A stretch of DNA of 64,000 bases from Isoetes taiwanensis. Lineage: Eukaryota; Streptophyta; Lycopodiopsida; Isoetales; Isoetaceae. Location of the stretch: assembly GCA_021234155.1 (NCBI GenBank), contig JAJEKV010000013.1, positions 18,040,746 to 18,104,745 on the forward strand, written 5' to 3'. Below, piece by piece: positions 34,431 through 46,190 of the stretch; positions within the stretch are counted from its first letter, which is position 1; the number at the start of each line of letters is the position of its first letter. A program made the translations under genes and the position numbers. The notes below the pieces were generated by a model. The model did no database searches and was not told where the DNA came from. It saw nothing but the letters and a program-made list of their open reading frames with translations.

Positions 34431-35880
34431 TCTTGATTTTTTGATTAACTTTTTGTCAGCTTGTCACTTCAAAGCCAGTCTATTGTCATCCTATTATCAC
34501 TTCAAAGTCAACTTATTATCATTGTATTGACATTTTGAAGTCAACTTATTGTCACCTTATAGTACCTTTTTTTTGTCACCTTGTTCTCTCCCTTTTGTCA
34601 GATTTAAGGCACTCTAATGGTGCAATGTTGACACATTTATGCCATTTTTTCTCCAACTTCTAAGTCAAAATTATGATATTTTATTGCCATACTATAGTCA
34701 AATTTTTATCATCTCTTTGTCATTACTCTTGTCATTTATAAAGTCAGTCTATTGACACATTTTTGACACATGGTTTTGTTAAAACTATTTCAGTCTATTG
34801 TTAGAGCTGTGTCATTTGTTGCCACATTATAGTTAGATTTATATCATTTGTTTGTCATTGTTTTTATCAGTTTTAAGTCAATCTTTTGTCACATTTTTGA
34901 ACAAGTGGCGGGGAGTATTTCGCTACACATAGCTATAGTCCCTCAGGATGATGTGGTGGTGCAGGTTTGGAAGGTTCATCCGGATGTTGTGTCTTCTTGT
35001 TTTATGCGGTCTTGTTACTGGGTGCTGGCTATTCATGACACACTGCCCCCTTCAGGCAAGTGGTCTCTGCAGCTTCCGGGTTCTCGATGGCGCTCGGTTT
35101 GGACGTGGACATGGAGCTCACTTCCCCCACTGAAGGTTAGGGTGCTTCGCGGCCGGTGGTGCACCGCCGTATCGTGGTGAATGCCCTTGTGAGTCGGGCT
35201 TTAGGCCGGGTGTGAGCCCTCGCCTTTGTTGTGGCCTTCATCATGAGACTGCGGAGCATTGTTCCGGTTTTATGCCCTCACTTGCAGTCAGCCTGATTGG
35301 GTTAGGGCTCTGTTTCAGTGAGATTGACTAGCCGCCAGCTTGCCGCCTCATGTGTATCGTGGTGCTTGGCCGCTTTATGCGCAACAAGCCTTGCATCCAG
35401 GCGCGGGCTTGGTTGGTGTGGCTGGGCGATTTGGAAGCGGTGGCGCTTGTAGATCTTTCAGGGGATTCAAGCGGCTGCGACCTCGATTCCTCGACTCGGA
35501 TACAAGCTATTTCAAAAGCTTTCGGTGTTCCCGGATTAGTAGAGCGGAAGTTTACCATTTGGCCGGACTTCTTGGGTGTCGTGATGGTGACGGCCGGGTT
35601 TGTGCAAAGAAGAGAGTTGCGGTTTTTCCGTGAGTTTGTTGTGGAGGTCGAGGTATCGGCTGCCTCTTTGGGGCGTTCTCCTTCCTCCTCACTTGCTTTG
35701 TAACATTACCATTCTTTTAATATATTGATGACACAGTTCTTCAAAAAAAAAAAAACCATGTCATTCTATTGTCACATTATAGTCTATTTTTGTCATTGTT
35801 ATTGTCACTTTTGTATCAGTTTTTTGAAACATCATTTTAGTGACAAAAAAGTGACAATAAATCACTATTCACTTGTAATG
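34431..35880 (+). repeat. TTGTCA-rich subterminal repeats of the CACTA element, split
   Basis: 34431-34904 and 35757-35880 are filled with scattered copies of TTGTCA or TGACA (well over a dozen), commonly in the context TATTGTCAC. Repeated short motifs near the ends are typical of CACTA elements and are transposase-binding sites in studied cases. The two halves are one array interrupted by the LINE at 34905-35756. Confidence 0.5.
34905..35756 (+). mobile_element. 5'-truncated LINE with poly(A) tail
   Basis: GC-rich sequence unlike its surroundings. Frames read LPPLKVRVLRGRWCTAV, then VNALVSR and a Cys-rich RLCCGLHHETAEH block, which is the zf-RVT end of a plant L1-type ORF2. It ends in a T-rich trailer and a poly(A) run at 35744-35756. 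The insertion splits the TTGTCA array. No clear target duplication was found. The protein is broken by stops. Confidence 0.65.
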
Positions 35881-38224
35881 TAATCAATCCAAGCTTGGTA
35901 TGGTGATGGCCATTTTATGTCATGGAATGAGTTCCAGATTCGGTCAAAGTCAAAATTGGTTACTAACATTGTTTTGGATAATCTATTTTCATTTCACATG
36001 AACCCAAACCGTCTGATTCTGACATACCTACAAAAGACTAGAGTAAGCAAAATAGGAGGGGGTCTGATGGCCCCCTCCATCAGCTCGGTCTCCGTTTATC
36101 GTGTAGGAAGGTACATCCTTTTTTTCAAGCTTTTAAGGGAATTTAAGAGTCAAAATGTGGCCGATTTCTACATCCCCAAAAAGCCCTTCCAAATAGTTTT
36201 CAAATGCACATATCCATCTGCTAAACAGACATGTGAAAGAGGAATTATGGCATTTTTGGTGAGGACCCACTCATCGCACAGTTTGAAGCCATAAATAGTG
36301 GTAGTTGGGCTGTGTTATAGTGCAGTAAAATCTTAACTATTCTTTTCGGATTGCCCCTAAGGTCGTTCATATGGATTTTTGGCATATTCTAGGTATATAC
36401 TAGTATATGCTCAAAATATGCCGGAAACCGCTCCAACTCCAGTATCGCCTGTAAACTATCAGTCGCCCCTATTGCTGGGCGGCTATTCTAGAAATGGTCT
36501 GGAACTGTGGCCTTCAAGAAAGGATCTGCTTTCATCATAAAACAACATGGCATGCTCATTCTATCGCATCTTCAGAATGCATGCTCAGGCTGTTCTGTCG
36601 CATATTCTGCCTCATGCTAGTAACTTGAACTTCTCCTTCCTAATTTCATAATCATTTATACGAATTTTAGCTATACATTCAAAAGTCTAAAATTAATAGC
36701 GTTTACATATTCTAACCATTTATTGGCCAAGGGCATAATCTATGTACTATCTGAGACCTTTAAATCTCATGTATTAGCTTCAAAATGGCATGCTATTAGG
36801 TTAATGGATGAAGGCAATGTCATTATATAAGGCTACACAAGTTTAGTAATCAACAAATATGAGTTAAGCTTATAATTCTGATATCCACGCTGAGACTAAT
36901 TGGCTAAATAGCAATGGCCAAATCTTCTTGGGCTAAGAAAATGACACTCTGCTTTCGTAACATTCATGGGGCTCTGCGCAAAACAACTCAACATGAAAGA
37001 ACGAAACAGAAACTAAAAGCACCCTCTCGTGCCACCGAAGGGTGACCCTTCGTGCCCAGCACCTTGTTTTATTTTGAACATTGATTTAGTGAATATTTCT
37101 TGAATTATGCCAGATCGACGACCATGGATTTTTCCATCAAAAAATCTTGCACAAAAAACAAAGACCTTGGAACTTTGCCCTAGGTGCAATCAAGTCAGCC
37201 AGAATATGCACAAACATCCCAATCTCATCAAGTTGCCAGAATGCAAAACCTACATGCTTTAGACCATGAACATATGCAGCATGTGCTGCTGCAACATTGA
37301 TGCCAATTCTTGTACAAATATGCTCCGGCAAAACACGCTTCGGCGAAAAACATGTGTTTTTAGTCTGTTGGAAGATACATAAGTTCAAAAATCGTTTCCA
37401 TTTTTGCCCTTTACTTTTGTGAGACCAAAGAAGAAAATAAGTTGGAGGAATCGAACCTCCATTTAGCACCAACACCTTTACAAGCCTGCCTCAGCTCGTT
37501 TACCTTGTCACACCAAAGAATCTGCCGCTATCGCAACCACAAATAATATTGCCAAAGACAAAACATACAAAGATTTATGCTCTAGCTTTGCTCTCCCTTC
37601 ACAGAAGGAACCTCTGCTCTAACTTGCCTAGCAAAAACACGACCAAGACATCATTTCTCGGCAAGCTAAACCAAGGGTAGGCAAGCAAAAGAAACAAAGA
37701 ATAAAAACTGCTCTCTAAAATCCCCACCACGTGGGTATGAAAATACAACTACTGCATCGTGTCTGCATTCAAACACTTTTCAAAATTCGCTCTACCCCTT
37801 TCTGTTTTCATACCATTGCAACAAAAGTCATCCAAAATACTCCAAAATAGGAACAAGATCACTAAACCAAATAAAGTGCTCAAAGAAATATACCACTTTT
37901 TATACAATACTATACCTAAATCATAGTCCCAACTATTGCGAGAATACCCTTCCCCAATATGAAACAAAATGTGGCAAGTTTATAGCTAGTGCACTAATCC
38001 TAATCTTGTAGGACATGACTTATGTTATTTAATGGTAACCAATCTCTCATCTTACACATTTTCCTATAATCCTGAAAAAACATCACCTAACATTTTCACA
38101 AGCGAGAAAATTGTTGGAAGCAAACAAGAAAGAAGGCAGAGACACTATATATTTTCTAAATTATAATTTATATATTTTCTAAAGTAAAATTGGCTGATTA
38201 AAAAAGAAAACCGCTTACCCAATG
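35881..38224. other. Intergenic, no gene recognised
   Basis: Open frames at 35917-36294 (plus) and 37137-37475 (minus, 112 codons) have no domain I recognise. 37437-37460 resembles a tRNA T-arm but lacks a matching acceptor stem. Confidence 0.35.
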
Positions 38225-38340
38225 AGCTCGCAACTAATTCAAATTCTGCTTCTGGTAGATCAAACAGAGCCCTATTAGTTTCTGCTAGACAAGAAATAAA
38301 GAACATAATCAGTAAATGGAACAAAGAATGCCAAACCATA
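38225..38340 (-). pseudogene. nad1: Mitochondrial nad1 fragment in nuclear DNA (numt)
   Basis: The minus strand reads [16 protein letters not shown] followed by FELVASS, nearly identical to the highly conserved segment of NADH dehydrogenase subunit 1 ([20 protein letters not shown]), including the preceding LIMFFIS. The DNA words are those of the mitochondrial gene. Only about 100 bases match; both sides change abruptly, and it has a Pro-to-Leu and an Ala-to-Phe difference. It is too short to work and lies 530 bases downstream of the DsbA-like gene. Confidence 0.8.
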
Positions 38341-38873
38341 TCTGCTTTTGCGCGATGACAATCTCACTGAAATTACAAGAACCTACACAAATTAATGCAT
38401 TAATAATAATGCGGCCAATGGAGACCTCATAAGAAACCATTTAAGCCGCAGATTGTAATGCTCTTGAAAAAGCGTATTTGGGACACAAAGTGAAACCACC
38501 ATCCACCACAGCAAGTGGTGTAGAGCCAAAGACTGCAAGCAAGAAGTTGCAACAAGGTGCAATCTCAGTGACAAGGTGACAATGTGAAATGTCGAGAGTT
38601 GTCCAAAAGCAATCTCAACTAAGCAATAACTAAATATTTGTGTGTTTAGTTTGCAAAAGAAGTCTTGGCAAGCAAACCCCTTCAATTGCTGGCTTCATTT
38701 ATTAACCGATCTCCATCCGACAGTAGTGTTCTATTATTTATTCAATGAAATTCTCAAAGAGCATCTTCATTGACTAAACTGAAATAACTTTCTTCACATA
38801 TATCGTCATTCGTGTTATATGGCCATTTATGGATCTTTAGACAACTGATGTGGGACATACAAATTAATTTTCT

Positions 38874-40844
38874 TCATGATGCCAGCTTTAAAGCCGTTCG
38901 AATAATTTGTGCATACTTTTTTGCTTCCTGAACAAGAACACAGATTGGCAAGAAGTTAAAGTTTTATGAAAAACTGTCATAATTAAACTTAAAATATTTC
39001 AGCAAGAATGCCATGCATCTTAAGTCTCTCCATTTTTACCCTGATGTAAGCCATTCTCTATCCATTCTTATTCTCTTTTGTTCGCGCATCGATTCCGTTT
39101 CTTTTGCCATCGATATGGATTGGATATGCAAATAAAGAAATGAGGATTTTAAAGTTCATGAATGCAAAGTACCTGCGCACCAGAGACTGAGCCATATCCA
39201 TCCACACGTATGACTGGCACAGCACTGATACCATGTGTCTCCTTTGCAGCCTTGTCTTCTTGAAGCACCTCACGCCTTCCCTCTTCTGAGAACTGCAATG
39301 TAGAATGTAGAAAAACTGCTTTCTTTACTATAAGACAGCACCAAAAACATAAAACTATGTCCACAATTAAATCAATGACCTATTGATGGCAGAGATTATC
39401 CTGGCGATTTGATGGACAAAAATTAAGACAAGACCATAAATAATGCTCTATTTAATTGTCCTGGCTTTCTTGAATAGCAGCATATGCTGTGCATGTTAGA
39501 TAACATCATACCTTCTATTGGCTGTTGAAATCTTATGTAGGTGTTCTCTTCAAGGTCTCTAAGCCAAAGAAAGAACAAATACTAGAAAAGTTTGAATTAC
39601 CATCCTTCAACAAATAATGCACAGTACGCTATGCATCAAATCCAATTACTGTGGTCAAATAGGCTTGTCCCACAGCAAAGCTAGGTCCAAACCTTCAGTT
39701 GCATCTCGAAGTTCAAGGATTTTGGAACTACTATAAAGCAATAAGCATCAAGAATCACTGCCTGCATTTTCCATATTTTTAAAGGAATTCTATATGTTTT
39801 GACTGCAATGTGCCAGTAAATGCGTTTGTCAATTAGGATATGCAGGTGATATCATTTCATCAGCATATTGATTCAAAATAATGGAAGAAAGAAAAGAAGG
39901 AAGAAGAAACACTGACCAAATATTCACGACAATTAGGCAATCCCAGCCTTTCACCGGCCAGACTAAGCACCTCCAAATCAGACACATTTTGTCCTTCTTC
40001 ATATGTCAAAGTGAACATCAGGTGCTTTGCTTCTGAGGATTTGCCATAGCGCTCTGCAAAAAGAACTAATCTGCAAAACCCAAACTTATGACTTGAAAGA
40101 ACAGTCAAAACGAATGTTATGCCTTACAAACTGGTTGGCCAGATGTCTGTACCTGTGAGCATGCAGTGAGAAGGGCCACCACTTCCAATTACCAAAAATT
40201 GCACCATCCTTTGCTCCTGCCCTAAACCCCCGAACATTGGTGATTATGATAAGAGGTTATTCTACTAGACGCACTGCCTAAAACAGCGAGCTACAGTTCT
40301 ATACAGTGCAGTCTATGAAATGCTTAAGCTATCTGGGTAATTGCTCCATAAAAAAAGGAGGTATCGTACCTTTTGAGAGATATCGTCCATGAATCAGATC
40401 CCCAGCGGCGTCTATTATAGGCTAAATATTCTTCTCCTGCAGGATTGGTCTTCAAATCGATCATGTAAGGATGCCTGCGTAGCCAATGGCAAAAACAAAC
40501 GTTGAAAATGCCAAACAAGAGGACCACTACTTGTAAGCAGTAGAAAGTAAGCTCATACCATTTGATGGAACAGATTGGGGAAGTGCTTTTGACCTCTGCC
40601 TCCACCTGACGGATGGCTTCATCCAATCTAACCTGATATTCCAGTGATTGTACATAAAGATAACAAATCCATATAATCAAAGCGAATCCGCAAAACAAAA
40701 TATAGAAATGGTTTCTAAATGATTCAAGATCGCATTGTTAAGGATAAGAGATGTTGAAGATAGAAATACTTTGGCTACATAGCACCAGGGACAAGACACA
40801 TCGCTCCACACGTCAATCTGCAAAGGAACGCCTCGTCTGGCCAT
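38874..40844 (-). CDS. DsbA/FrnE-like thioredoxin-fold oxidoreductase, 7 exons
   Basis: Seven exons with GT/AG borders join into one open frame of 216 codons: 40844-40770, 40632-40559, 40474-40370, 40221-40153, 40070-39917, 39292-39173, 38927-38874 (stop TGA 38876-38874). The start gives MARRGVPLQIDVWSDVSCPW with the active site C18-P-W-C21. The helical insertion domain follows: RRRWGSDSW (71-79), FGNWKWWP (94-101) and HAHRLVLFAE. SAVPV places the cis-proline at 185. Length and motif order match the DsbA/FrnE family (about 200-230 residues), which moves disulfides between thiols or acts as a glutathione-dependent isomerase-like enzyme. There is no signal peptide, so a cytosolic location is likely. 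All phases agree, so the gene looks functional. The palindrome TGCATGCA (40958-40965) lies 114 bases upstream of the ATG. The substrate is unknown. Confidence 0.9.
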
Positions 40845-41332
40845 GCCTCAGTTCTAAACTTGGTGTAGCAACATTTTAGCGTTTAAGCGTATTTCTTGTA
40901 TTCGACGCGTCTAATACATGTATTCGTCCTGTATATGTATTCGACAAAGGTATTCTATGCATGCATAAAATTGTACAAATAGATTATGTTATGCTGTGTA
41001 AGAATCTTTTCGGGATAACATATGATTTAGTAAGGTTTGGACATATGACATATCAAGCTGTTTTTGGGGACGTGAAGGTCGGGTCAGTTGTTTTTCGTTG
41101 TATTAGCGTTTTTATGATGACAACTGAGTTTATGGTTTCGACCACATTACATAATGCACTTAGGATGGATTTTCTATTTGAAGAGTATGGATAAGGCGGT
41201 GGGGCAAACCCAATCATCACAACAACGGCAAATCTTGGATGGATCTTCGGGGACATCCCGTTTTTGCATGTTCAGAGCTTCTTGTAGTTCTTTCATCATT
41301 TCTTCCTTGTATTTTATTGATTTTTCTTAAAT

Positions 41333-43191
41333 TGTAACGGACCTGGCCACCTAATGGTTCAGTATACGCATTTGTGTATGGTACGTATATGAGTTGTATA
41401 TGTACTTGTGGCATGCATGCAGCATGAGCTCATGTAAACAAAGGGTTTATGAAAAAAAGGCAATATTGGAAAATAGGGCTTTTGGTGGTACGTGAAGCTC
41501 TTTGCAAGAGAACGCTATTTAGAACATCAAAAGCAGAAGCGTTGAGCTTATCAGAAGTGAGAGACGGAGAACGGAACTGCACCAAATCCTCTCTTCTCGG
41601 TGGGGTTTTGTTTGCTTGATTTAACTTTAGGCACATGAAGTCCATTGAAAGATTTATATATGTTTGCTAAGAGGGATTATGGCATTTACGTAGTCTAGTA
41701 AGCAAAGGATGATTGGAAAAAGCCACAATTGGTTGTGTTGTCGAGAGATGACCTTTCTGAGGCCGGATTTGTAGAGGATTGGATATGCTTCTGCATCAAA
41801 AGATGGCAAAGAAAAACTAGCATATCATGGATATGAAGTCAACTTGATTTGATCCGGTGTAAAGAGCCAATCGGAGATTTGAAACAAAGGGGGTAGTTAA
41901 AAAAAGCTAGCATGCAAAGCTGGATGGGTCAAAATCCCGAAATTGCTCCTTAGCGGATCTGGGTTTAGAAGGGTAAAGGCAAATTGATTTGAGCTCGTGC
42001 CGATGCCCAAAAGAAAATGTCTACCTTGTTTACTTGTTTGCTTTTTTTTCGTTTCCTGTATCATTTCGATTTGGGTTTTGACTTTGCTTTTGTTTGTTTA
42101 AGTGGAATTGATGATGCAGCATAAAGACATGTGAAGAAATTGTTATCACATGTGCTGTTTGGTCATCAATTAAAATATAAACAACAAAGCAAAGCAAAAG
42201 ACCTGGGAAACCCAAATGGCCCCAAATGCTTCAAAAATCAAAAAATGTGCAAACAAGTAAACAAGCGTAGACATCCTTTTGGGTTGTGGGTCATATTGGA
42301 TCGATTCACCATCTAGATATGACCCACAACCCAATAGATCTGCTTTGTTTAATCGGCCTGATTGAGCTGATTTTGAAGCATTTTGGGCCAGTTGGGTTCG
42401 CTTTGTTGTTTTCTAATTCTGCAACACGGCTTTGCCGACCCTTAATTCTACCAAACAGCACCTTTAGAGCACAATTTCAGCCCTGCTGCTGCAGCCCACT
42501 TGCAAGAGTCTCCCTGAGTCGGATTGATGTTGCTTCGCCTGTTGCCCGTCTTTTTGGGCTCTATCCAGAAGCAATCAATTTGCCTTTACCCCTTCTAAAT
42601 CTGGTTGCTAAGGAGCAATTTCTGACCTGACCCATCTCAGTTTGCATGCTATTTTAACTCCCCTTTGTTTCAAATCTCCTGGCTCTACACTGGATCAAAT
42701 CTAGACTTCATATCCATGTTTCCGGTTGATGCAGCATCCTCTGCTAAAACCGGCCTCGAAAAGGTCATCTCTCCGGACAACACAACCAATTGTGGCTTTC
42801 TTCCAATCATCCCTTTGCTTACTAGACTACGCAGATGCCATAATCCTCTTAGCAAAACATATATAAATCTTTTTCACGGCAGCCCATGTGCCTCAAGTTA
42901 AATCAAGCAACGAAAAACCCCACCTCGATAAGAGAGGATTTGGTGCAGTTCGTTCTCCGTCTCCCCCTTCATAAGCTCAACTGCTTCTCGCTTTGATGCT
43001 CCCAAATAGCCTTCTCTTGCAAAGAGCTTCACGTACCACCAAAAGCCCTATTTTCCAATATTGCCTTTTTTTCATAAACCCTTTGTTTACATGAGCTCAT
43101 GCTGCATGCATGCCACAAGTACATATACAACTCATATACGTACCATACACAAATGCGTATACTGAACCATTAGGTGGCCAGGTCCGTTACA
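41333..43191. mobile_element. 1.86 kb foldback element with TG...CA ends
   Basis: The left end starts TGTAACGGACCTGGCCACC and the right end is its inverted copy. The inverted match continues, with small indels, almost to the middle (about 41333-42300 against 42318-43191), leaving a loop of about 20 bases. A smaller palindrome (42008-42043 with 42248-42283) is nested in the left arm, and the centre is GGGTTGTGGGTCATAT...ATATGACCCACAACCC. The element is flanked by the perfect 5 bp duplication TAAAT (41328-41332 and 43192-43196). No gene is encoded. A transcript would fold into a ~0.9 kb hairpin. Confidence 0.85.
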
Positions 43192-43552
43192 TAAATAATG
43201 ATGAGAGTGAAGCCAGGAAGCATTGTCTTCTTTATCCTGCCAAATCATTCTCGTAATCTAAGGTGGGGTGCCAGTAGCTTAAGGTAAAATCTACTCTCAA
43301 ATTCATATGACAATGTAAATTTGTGAATTTTTTGCAACAAGCATGTGCTAGACATGAGGAAACTAAATTAATCTGTGATGCTAAAGATCATTATACACTT
43401 CATAATTGTTAAAATCAGGGGAACCAGACCCCCTAAAGGTGATATGCATCCAATGGTACATGAGATTCATGTGAATGATGAACATCTATTGCATATATGG
43501 TGAACCATTAAACATGAAATGGCGATGCTACATATTCTAAACGAGGTATGCC

Positions 43553-43648
43553 TAGACTACCTTAGTCGTCACATATGTCGATCATACGGCCGAGAGCGCA
43601 TTAGACTACCTTAGTCGTCGCATATGTCGATCATACGGCAGCGCATGT
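43553..43648 (+). repeat. Two-unit 49 bp tandem repeat
   Basis: Units 43553-43601 and 43602-43648 share TAGACTACCTTAGTCGTC, CATATGTCGATCATACGG and GAGCGCAT-type ends. Each contains a TCGATCATACGG word. Function is unknown. Confidence 0.8.
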
Positions 43649-44300
43649 TAGGGCCTTTGGACACCTCTTGTTCTGATTATGGTCATTTATGGTTGGGGCC
43701 GCCTATAATTTTGAAATATGACAGTTGTGTCTAAAATTTTAGAATATAAAATATCGGACTTGAACCTCTGCCAAAATTTTTCAATGTCTATTAACAATGC
43801 TTTGACCAATACAATCAGTGGACTAACGTGATTATTTTTAAAAGAAACTTGGCTATTGCATCAATTTGTACAAGGTCCCACAATAAACAGGTAGGTGAAA
43901 GTAGCCGCAATTGCCACAAGAGGCGAGATTACGTGCATGTTGCCAGTTACAGGTTATTGAAAATGAAAACCATACATTTCTGAGTTGTCCTACTTTTGTG
44001 ATAATTATGAACCTTAGGGTGTTCCGGACGCAATGGAACAAAAATCGCCGCAATCCGAGTTTCCTAGAGAAAGTTATGGCCTCCGGAAGAAAGGGATCGC
44101 ATTTTGCCGAAAACTCAACATAACTTCATCTTAATATTTTGAATTTTTCTTCTTAACTAGCTCAATCCTCGCATACTTAGGCCAAAACTCATCCTACTTA
44201 TGGATTTGGTGTACTTTTCCTACATTGGAGGTCTCCTACTATCTGAGCTGTCTAACGAATTAGACATGGCCAGTGCTATGATCTAATCTACCAAGATCAT

Positions 44301-44312
44301 GCTCTGATACCA
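44301..44312 (-). other. Primer binding site for initiator methionine tRNA
   Basis: The minus strand reads TGGTATCAGAGC, an exact match to the usual plant initiator methionine tRNA site. It lies one base from the LTR-like end at 44314 (plus strand TGTGACGC). An element on the minus strand would therefore have its 5' LTR to the right and its interior to the left. A small frame starting MSNSLDSSDSRR follows the site, but no pol was found. Confidence 0.7.
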
Positions 44313-44313
44313 T

Positions 44314-46190
44314 TGTGACGCTCCTCGAACCTATACGATGCTCCCATCGTATAAATACGGGAAATCCCCTCTTCCATGGCAACTACTTCACCATAGAAAG
44401 CCCTCTCCGCCCGACTCTAACCAATCGTCCCCTGAAGGACACGGAGGTGTCATTCGTCCCATGCCTTCTATGGGAATCCTATATAGCAGAAGCGTACATA
44501 CATGTTAGCACCTGGCAACAATACGATAAATAATATAACACCACGAAGAGTGGCCCATTATCATCAATACGAATACAGCAGAGTACCAACATAACAAATG
44601 AAATGCATCATAAATAAGGGCTCTACCCTGCCGGACTCATGGAATCAACCCATACCAAAGCCCCCAAAATAACAACAGATGGAATTATAACAATGGCGTT
44701 GGCTGGCATAGAATAATGGCTAGGGTAGTCCACTCCATCCGCACCTCATGTGCACACTTTGCAGATAGGCTGGAACATGATATGGCATGATTGTAGCCTT
44801 CCGGAGACGCAATCCCATGGAATCACCCCATGAACCACCCTAAGACACTTCCCGGGTCCGAGGAGGCAGCCCTGAGAGGTGCCCCCTCCCCGAAAGTTAA
44901 GGACGGGGATCCCTCGGGTGTTCTAGAGAACGGGTGCCCCCTTAGTGACCCCGATTCGTATCTTCACTTACTTCCTAAATCTAAAGGGCTCCACCTACCC
45001 ATTCGAGCCCGGCGCCACTGTATTGGCTCGGGACACTGGGCGACCCAAGAAGTGTCGTACTCCATACCCGGGCCTTCTTCGGGTGGACTCCTGCTTATAA
45101 GCCTAGCACAATCGTAGGGAGTCCCTCAGAAGCCACGCCAGGCAAGACCCCCCCCCTCCTACTTCACCATCATCATACTCAAGTATCCTGCAGTCAATCA
45201 CATCATAGCATCCCCACCTGTGTGGGCTCTTTGCAATGTGCCGTATTTAATGGGATTTAAGGGTTCTAGCTTAGGAGCATCACTCAATCTAGATAGCCTT
45301 TAGGTCTCTACCCCCCTTAATCCAATAGTACATGTAACGGGCCCATGGTAGACCACTCGAGTATTCGAACCTTGAATGTGCCTCGTGGGCGCCCCTTTGT
45401 AGACACCAAAGATAAATGGGTAGAAGCTTACTACTCATAAACGCCTAGGACGGTTTTGCCCGGGGCTAAGGGCATGTCTGGAACGCTACGCTTGGTATCG
45501 AGCGGTCTCGAAGTTCGAAGTTTCCATGGGTGCCTATATGCATGGGTAATTTGCAAAGATTTGGTAATCATTGTGACATGGTATGACATAGACATGGTAT
45601 AGCCTTGGATGCTCGAGGACGAGCATAGTTCTAGTGGGAGAGACTGTAACGGGCCCATGGTAGACCGCTCGAGTGCCTGTGGGGCGTTCCCGAGACACCG
45701 GCATAAATGGGTAGAAGCGACTACTCATAAACGTCTAGACGGTTTTGCCCAGTTGGTTAAGGGCATGTCGGTTAGGAACGTTACAGTACACATGAGGAAC
45801 AGAAAGAGAAAACAGAATCAGATACAAACATCCATCATCATCATCATAAATAGATCATAGAATAGAATCTAATCATCCATCTACTTAAAGAAGGGTCAGA
45901 AGAATACAAGCTACGCTAAAACTAACCGGCATCATAGCTATCTCTCTGGTTCTCCATTCTTCGGGCTGGAACCAAGTCGAGCAGCAGCTCCTCCTCCACC
46001 AATTTCCCCCAAATCGATTTGGGGCAACCCCAATTTGGGTGTCCCAAGCTAGCAGGTCTACCTTGCCCAATCAATTTGGGCCAGGTGGCAGTCTAGATTA
46101 GTTATCCCTAATTAATTTAGGTCTTTTTAATATTAGGTTAAGCCCTAAATTCGAATTAGGGTTTAGGGTTAGGTTTCCACCTTAATAATT
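44314..46190 (-). repeat. LTR-like repeat, interrupted by a TRIM
   Basis: Starts TGTGACGCTCC beside a primer binding site and shares several blocks with 51501-52400: CTATACGATGC...CCCATCGTAT, GGTAGTCCACTCCATC, GCAGATAGGCTG, GTAGCC..CCGG and TCTCTACCCCCCTT. The right border is uncertain. The TRIM at 45333-45785 was inserted into it; the related copy near 52378-52395 shows the uninterrupted order. Confidence 0.55.
45333..45785 (+). mobile_element. TRIM retrotransposon, 453 bp, with 5 bp target duplication
   Basis: Two short LTRs (45333-45490, 158 bp; 45645-45785, 141 bp) begin TGTAACGGGCCCATGG; the 3' LTR ends CGTTACA. The interior is only 154 bp. It begins with TGGTATCGAGC (45493-45503), a near match to the initiator methionine tRNA site, and ends with the purine tract GTGGGAGAGA next to the 3' LTR. 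The element is flanked by GTACA on both sides (45328-45332, 45786-45790). These are all the defining parts of a terminal-repeat retrotransposon in miniature. It has no genes and needs enzymes from another element. Confidence 0.88.

Noticed and set aside
37430-37520. tRNA-like segment (minus strand GGAGGTTCGATTCCTCC)
   Set aside because: Only a T-arm-like hairpin is present. No acceptor stem, D-arm or anticodon arm pairs properly around it.
45333-45785. Two short direct copies considered as a simple tandem duplication
   Set aside because: A primer site, purine tract and GTACA flanks show a TRIM retrotransposon instead.
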